8,161 nucleotides of DNA from Acidobacteriota bacterium (GTDB lineage: Bacteria; Acidobacteriota; Vicinamibacteria; Vicinamibacterales; JACQTH01), in assembly GCA_016210935.1 (NCBI GenBank), contig JACQTH010000170.1, positions 1 through 8,161 on the forward strand, written 5' to 3'. Below, in pieces: positions 7,601-8,161 of the stretch. The first letter of the stretch is position 1, and each line of letters begins with the position of its first letter. The position numbers and the translations under genes were made by a program. The notes beneath the pieces were generated by a model that saw only the letters and a program-made list of their open reading frames with translations, ran no database searches and was not told where the DNA came from.

Positions 7601-8161
7601 TTGTTGGGGAAATACAGCTCCTCGTCATGAACGAAGAAGAACGCCTTGCCTCGGCCGTCGTACAGGCCCGGGATGACGATCGGGCCGCCCTGACGCGCCC
7701 CGTACTGATTGAGTCGCACGTCATTCTTCGGGAGACCGTCCCGCTTGTTGAACCAGTAATTCGTATTCAGGTCGGGATGCCGGAAGTACTCGTACGCGCT
7801 GCCGCTGAAGCGGTTGGTTCCCTGTCGCGTCGTGAAGTTGATCACGATCGCGCCGTGGCCGCCCACGTCCGCGCCGCCTGCAGCGGAGGTGACGCTGACT
7901 GCCTCGATGGCGTCCTGGCGCGGCCGGACGGGCGCGAAGAACCCATCGGTCGATTTATTGAAGTTGTCGTTGTTGCTGACGCCATCGAGCGTGATGTTCA
8001 GGAAGGACTCCGGCAGACCGTTGACCGTCGCCGCGCCGCGCGACGCTCCCGTCTGATTTACACCGACGAGGAAGGGCACGGCACTCAGCAGCAGGTCCCG
8101 GGTAGGCGTCGGGATCTGCGCGATCTGGTCCACGTTCATCGTCGCCGTCACGGTGGGAGTG
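4636..8161 (-). CDS. Oar-like TonB-dependent outer-membrane receptor (N-terminus beyond window)
   Basis: The 3' part of a very large outer-membrane receptor; about 1,174 residues are visible and the frame stays open to the window edge. The GTG at 8151 is an internal Val, since Thr-Pro-Thr codons continue upstream in frame. The visible start is inside the plug domain (IPTPTRDLL, then NGLPESFLNITLDGVSNND, then DAIEAVSVTSAAGGADVGG and the family-typical VINFTTRQGTNRFSGSAYEYFR). The rest is a long beta-barrel rich in Asn, Tyr and Arg, with late strands such as RYVGTRGVDQWSTLNYNELN and FEFRFDLLNVFDNINFNP. It ends in an aromatic residue (RLNW), as outer-membrane barrels do for insertion by the BAM complex. 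Two close cysteine pairs (codons at 6487/6445 and at 4924/4900) may staple loops. Such Oar/CarbopepD_reg receptors are strongly expanded in Acidobacteriota and are thought to import large substrates; an N-terminal regulatory-like domain is expected upstream of 8161. The substrate is unknown. Confidence 0.96.
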   Translation of the reverse strand, partial: TPTVTATMNVDQIAQIPTPTRDLLLSAVPFLVGVNQTGASRGAATVNGLPESFLNITLDGVSNNDNFNKSTDGFFAPVRPRQDAIEAVSVTSAAGGADVGGHGAIVINFTTRQGTNRFSGSAYEYFRHPDLNTNYWFNKRDGLPKNDVRLNQYGARQGGPIVIPGLYDGRGKAFFFVHDEELYFPNNLSRTRTLLHPRALDGWFRYNVTVAGQQVVREVNVLDLARANGQLASTDPTVMRLLAAINASTQKTGSVLASSDPLLMNFSWLTPAKQTEHQPAIRIDYNLGERHRLTGTFNKIWQDRNPDQLNGLDQRWPGTPNSGHTVARRPSRSLALRSTLSSAMVNELRFGITRGERIFFGQPHSNGPQTFEDQEGFAIDFDANIGLTNWHTTNTLSGRSAYQYSFDETLTWQKGKHSVTFGGGAFLGRAWTDSQQQVPGINLRFDTTNDPAIGLFNTTTFPGASAAQLTDARELYSMLTGRVGGVTGVAALDARTNKYVFLGNRRRAGKLDVYSAFAQDQWRMTPTLTFNAGVRWDVQMPFSPVNDTMSVASLADVCGISGLGPGGLYSACNFYKPGATGGKVPEFAQFKRGNAGYNIDWNNVAPNVGVAWRPNVKTGWLRALLGDPEQATIRAGYSVSYDRQGFGEFTDVFGPNPGSTLSLTRDASTGLVPAGESWPVLLRERNRLYNAPFPESPTFPIPIRANRADSINAFHPDIKIAHARTWTIGLQRAVSNDMAVEVRYVGTRGVDQWSTLNYNELNIIENGFFDEFKLAMANLQANNLAGGSRVGSFAYFGPGTGTSPLPIYLAYLNGRRDAANPAAYTGSANTWSNPTLAQRLVHTNPNPNSVSGASLGSSTTHAANDLEGNLTRRLNARAAGLPANFFILNPHANNVNVTDSGAYSDYHALQVELRRRLSRGLSLNLNYQYAVEGGSSFLGFHFGRVLDPSTNNVRHAIKSQWDWRIPVGRGERFGTNMGGLLNGILGGWQFNGASRIQARMVNFGNVRLVGMSAKDLQKMYKFDLRVNPATGLVTPFMLPDDVILNTRRAYSVSTTSVTGYAALGVPEGRYIAPANSADCIQLKAGDCAPRTLMITAPFFTRFDIGVTKRFPIRGNTNFEFRFDLLNVFDNINFNPVANPGAGATIFQATAAYRDPNNTFDPGGRLGQLVFRLNW

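Overview
The window comes from a GC-rich bacterial chromosome. Four protein-coding genes are well supported: an ammonium channel, a small DUF4383-type membrane protein, a secreted multidomain protein with one c-type heme site, and the 3' part of a very large Oar-like TonB-dependent receptor. The Oar-like receptor, the pairing with secreted carboxypeptidase-regulatory-like proteins, the base composition and the phrase-like intergenic repeats together suggest an Acidobacteriota member (perhaps Vicinamibacteria-like) from soil or a similar setting. This is inference from gene content; there is no rRNA or other phylogenetic marker here.

Layout: positions 1-151 are non-coding and carry a perfect 12-bp inverted repeat ahead of the amt gene. 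The amt gene (152-1513, +) has a GTG start behind a strong Shine-Dalgarno. A 271-bp gap (1514-1784) holds a TATAAT box, a 12-bp direct repeat and five successive potential hairpins; it is the best candidate for an unrecognised structured RNA or leader. The DUF4383-type gene (1785-2162, +) follows. The next gap (2163-2352) is filled by a 21-bp-period repeat and an 18-bp perfect inverted repeat. A 725-residue secreted protein (2353-4530, +) then joins a carboxypeptidase-regulatory-like domain, a CxxCH heme motif and a beta-propeller-like region. A short convergent spacer (4531-4635) contains two different triple tandem repeats. The TonB-dependent receptor is on the minus strand from 8161 down to 4636, and its N-terminal part lies outside the window.

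Functional picture: amt supplies ammonium uptake; no glnK/PII gene is visible next to it. DUF4383 and the 725-residue protein have no established function, so a shared pathway cannot be claimed. The receptor is probably an outer-membrane importer of unknown substrate. I see no mobile element, CRISPR array, tRNA or rRNA, and no convincing new defence or biosynthetic system. The most unusual items are the intergenic structures and the heme/propeller fusion protein.
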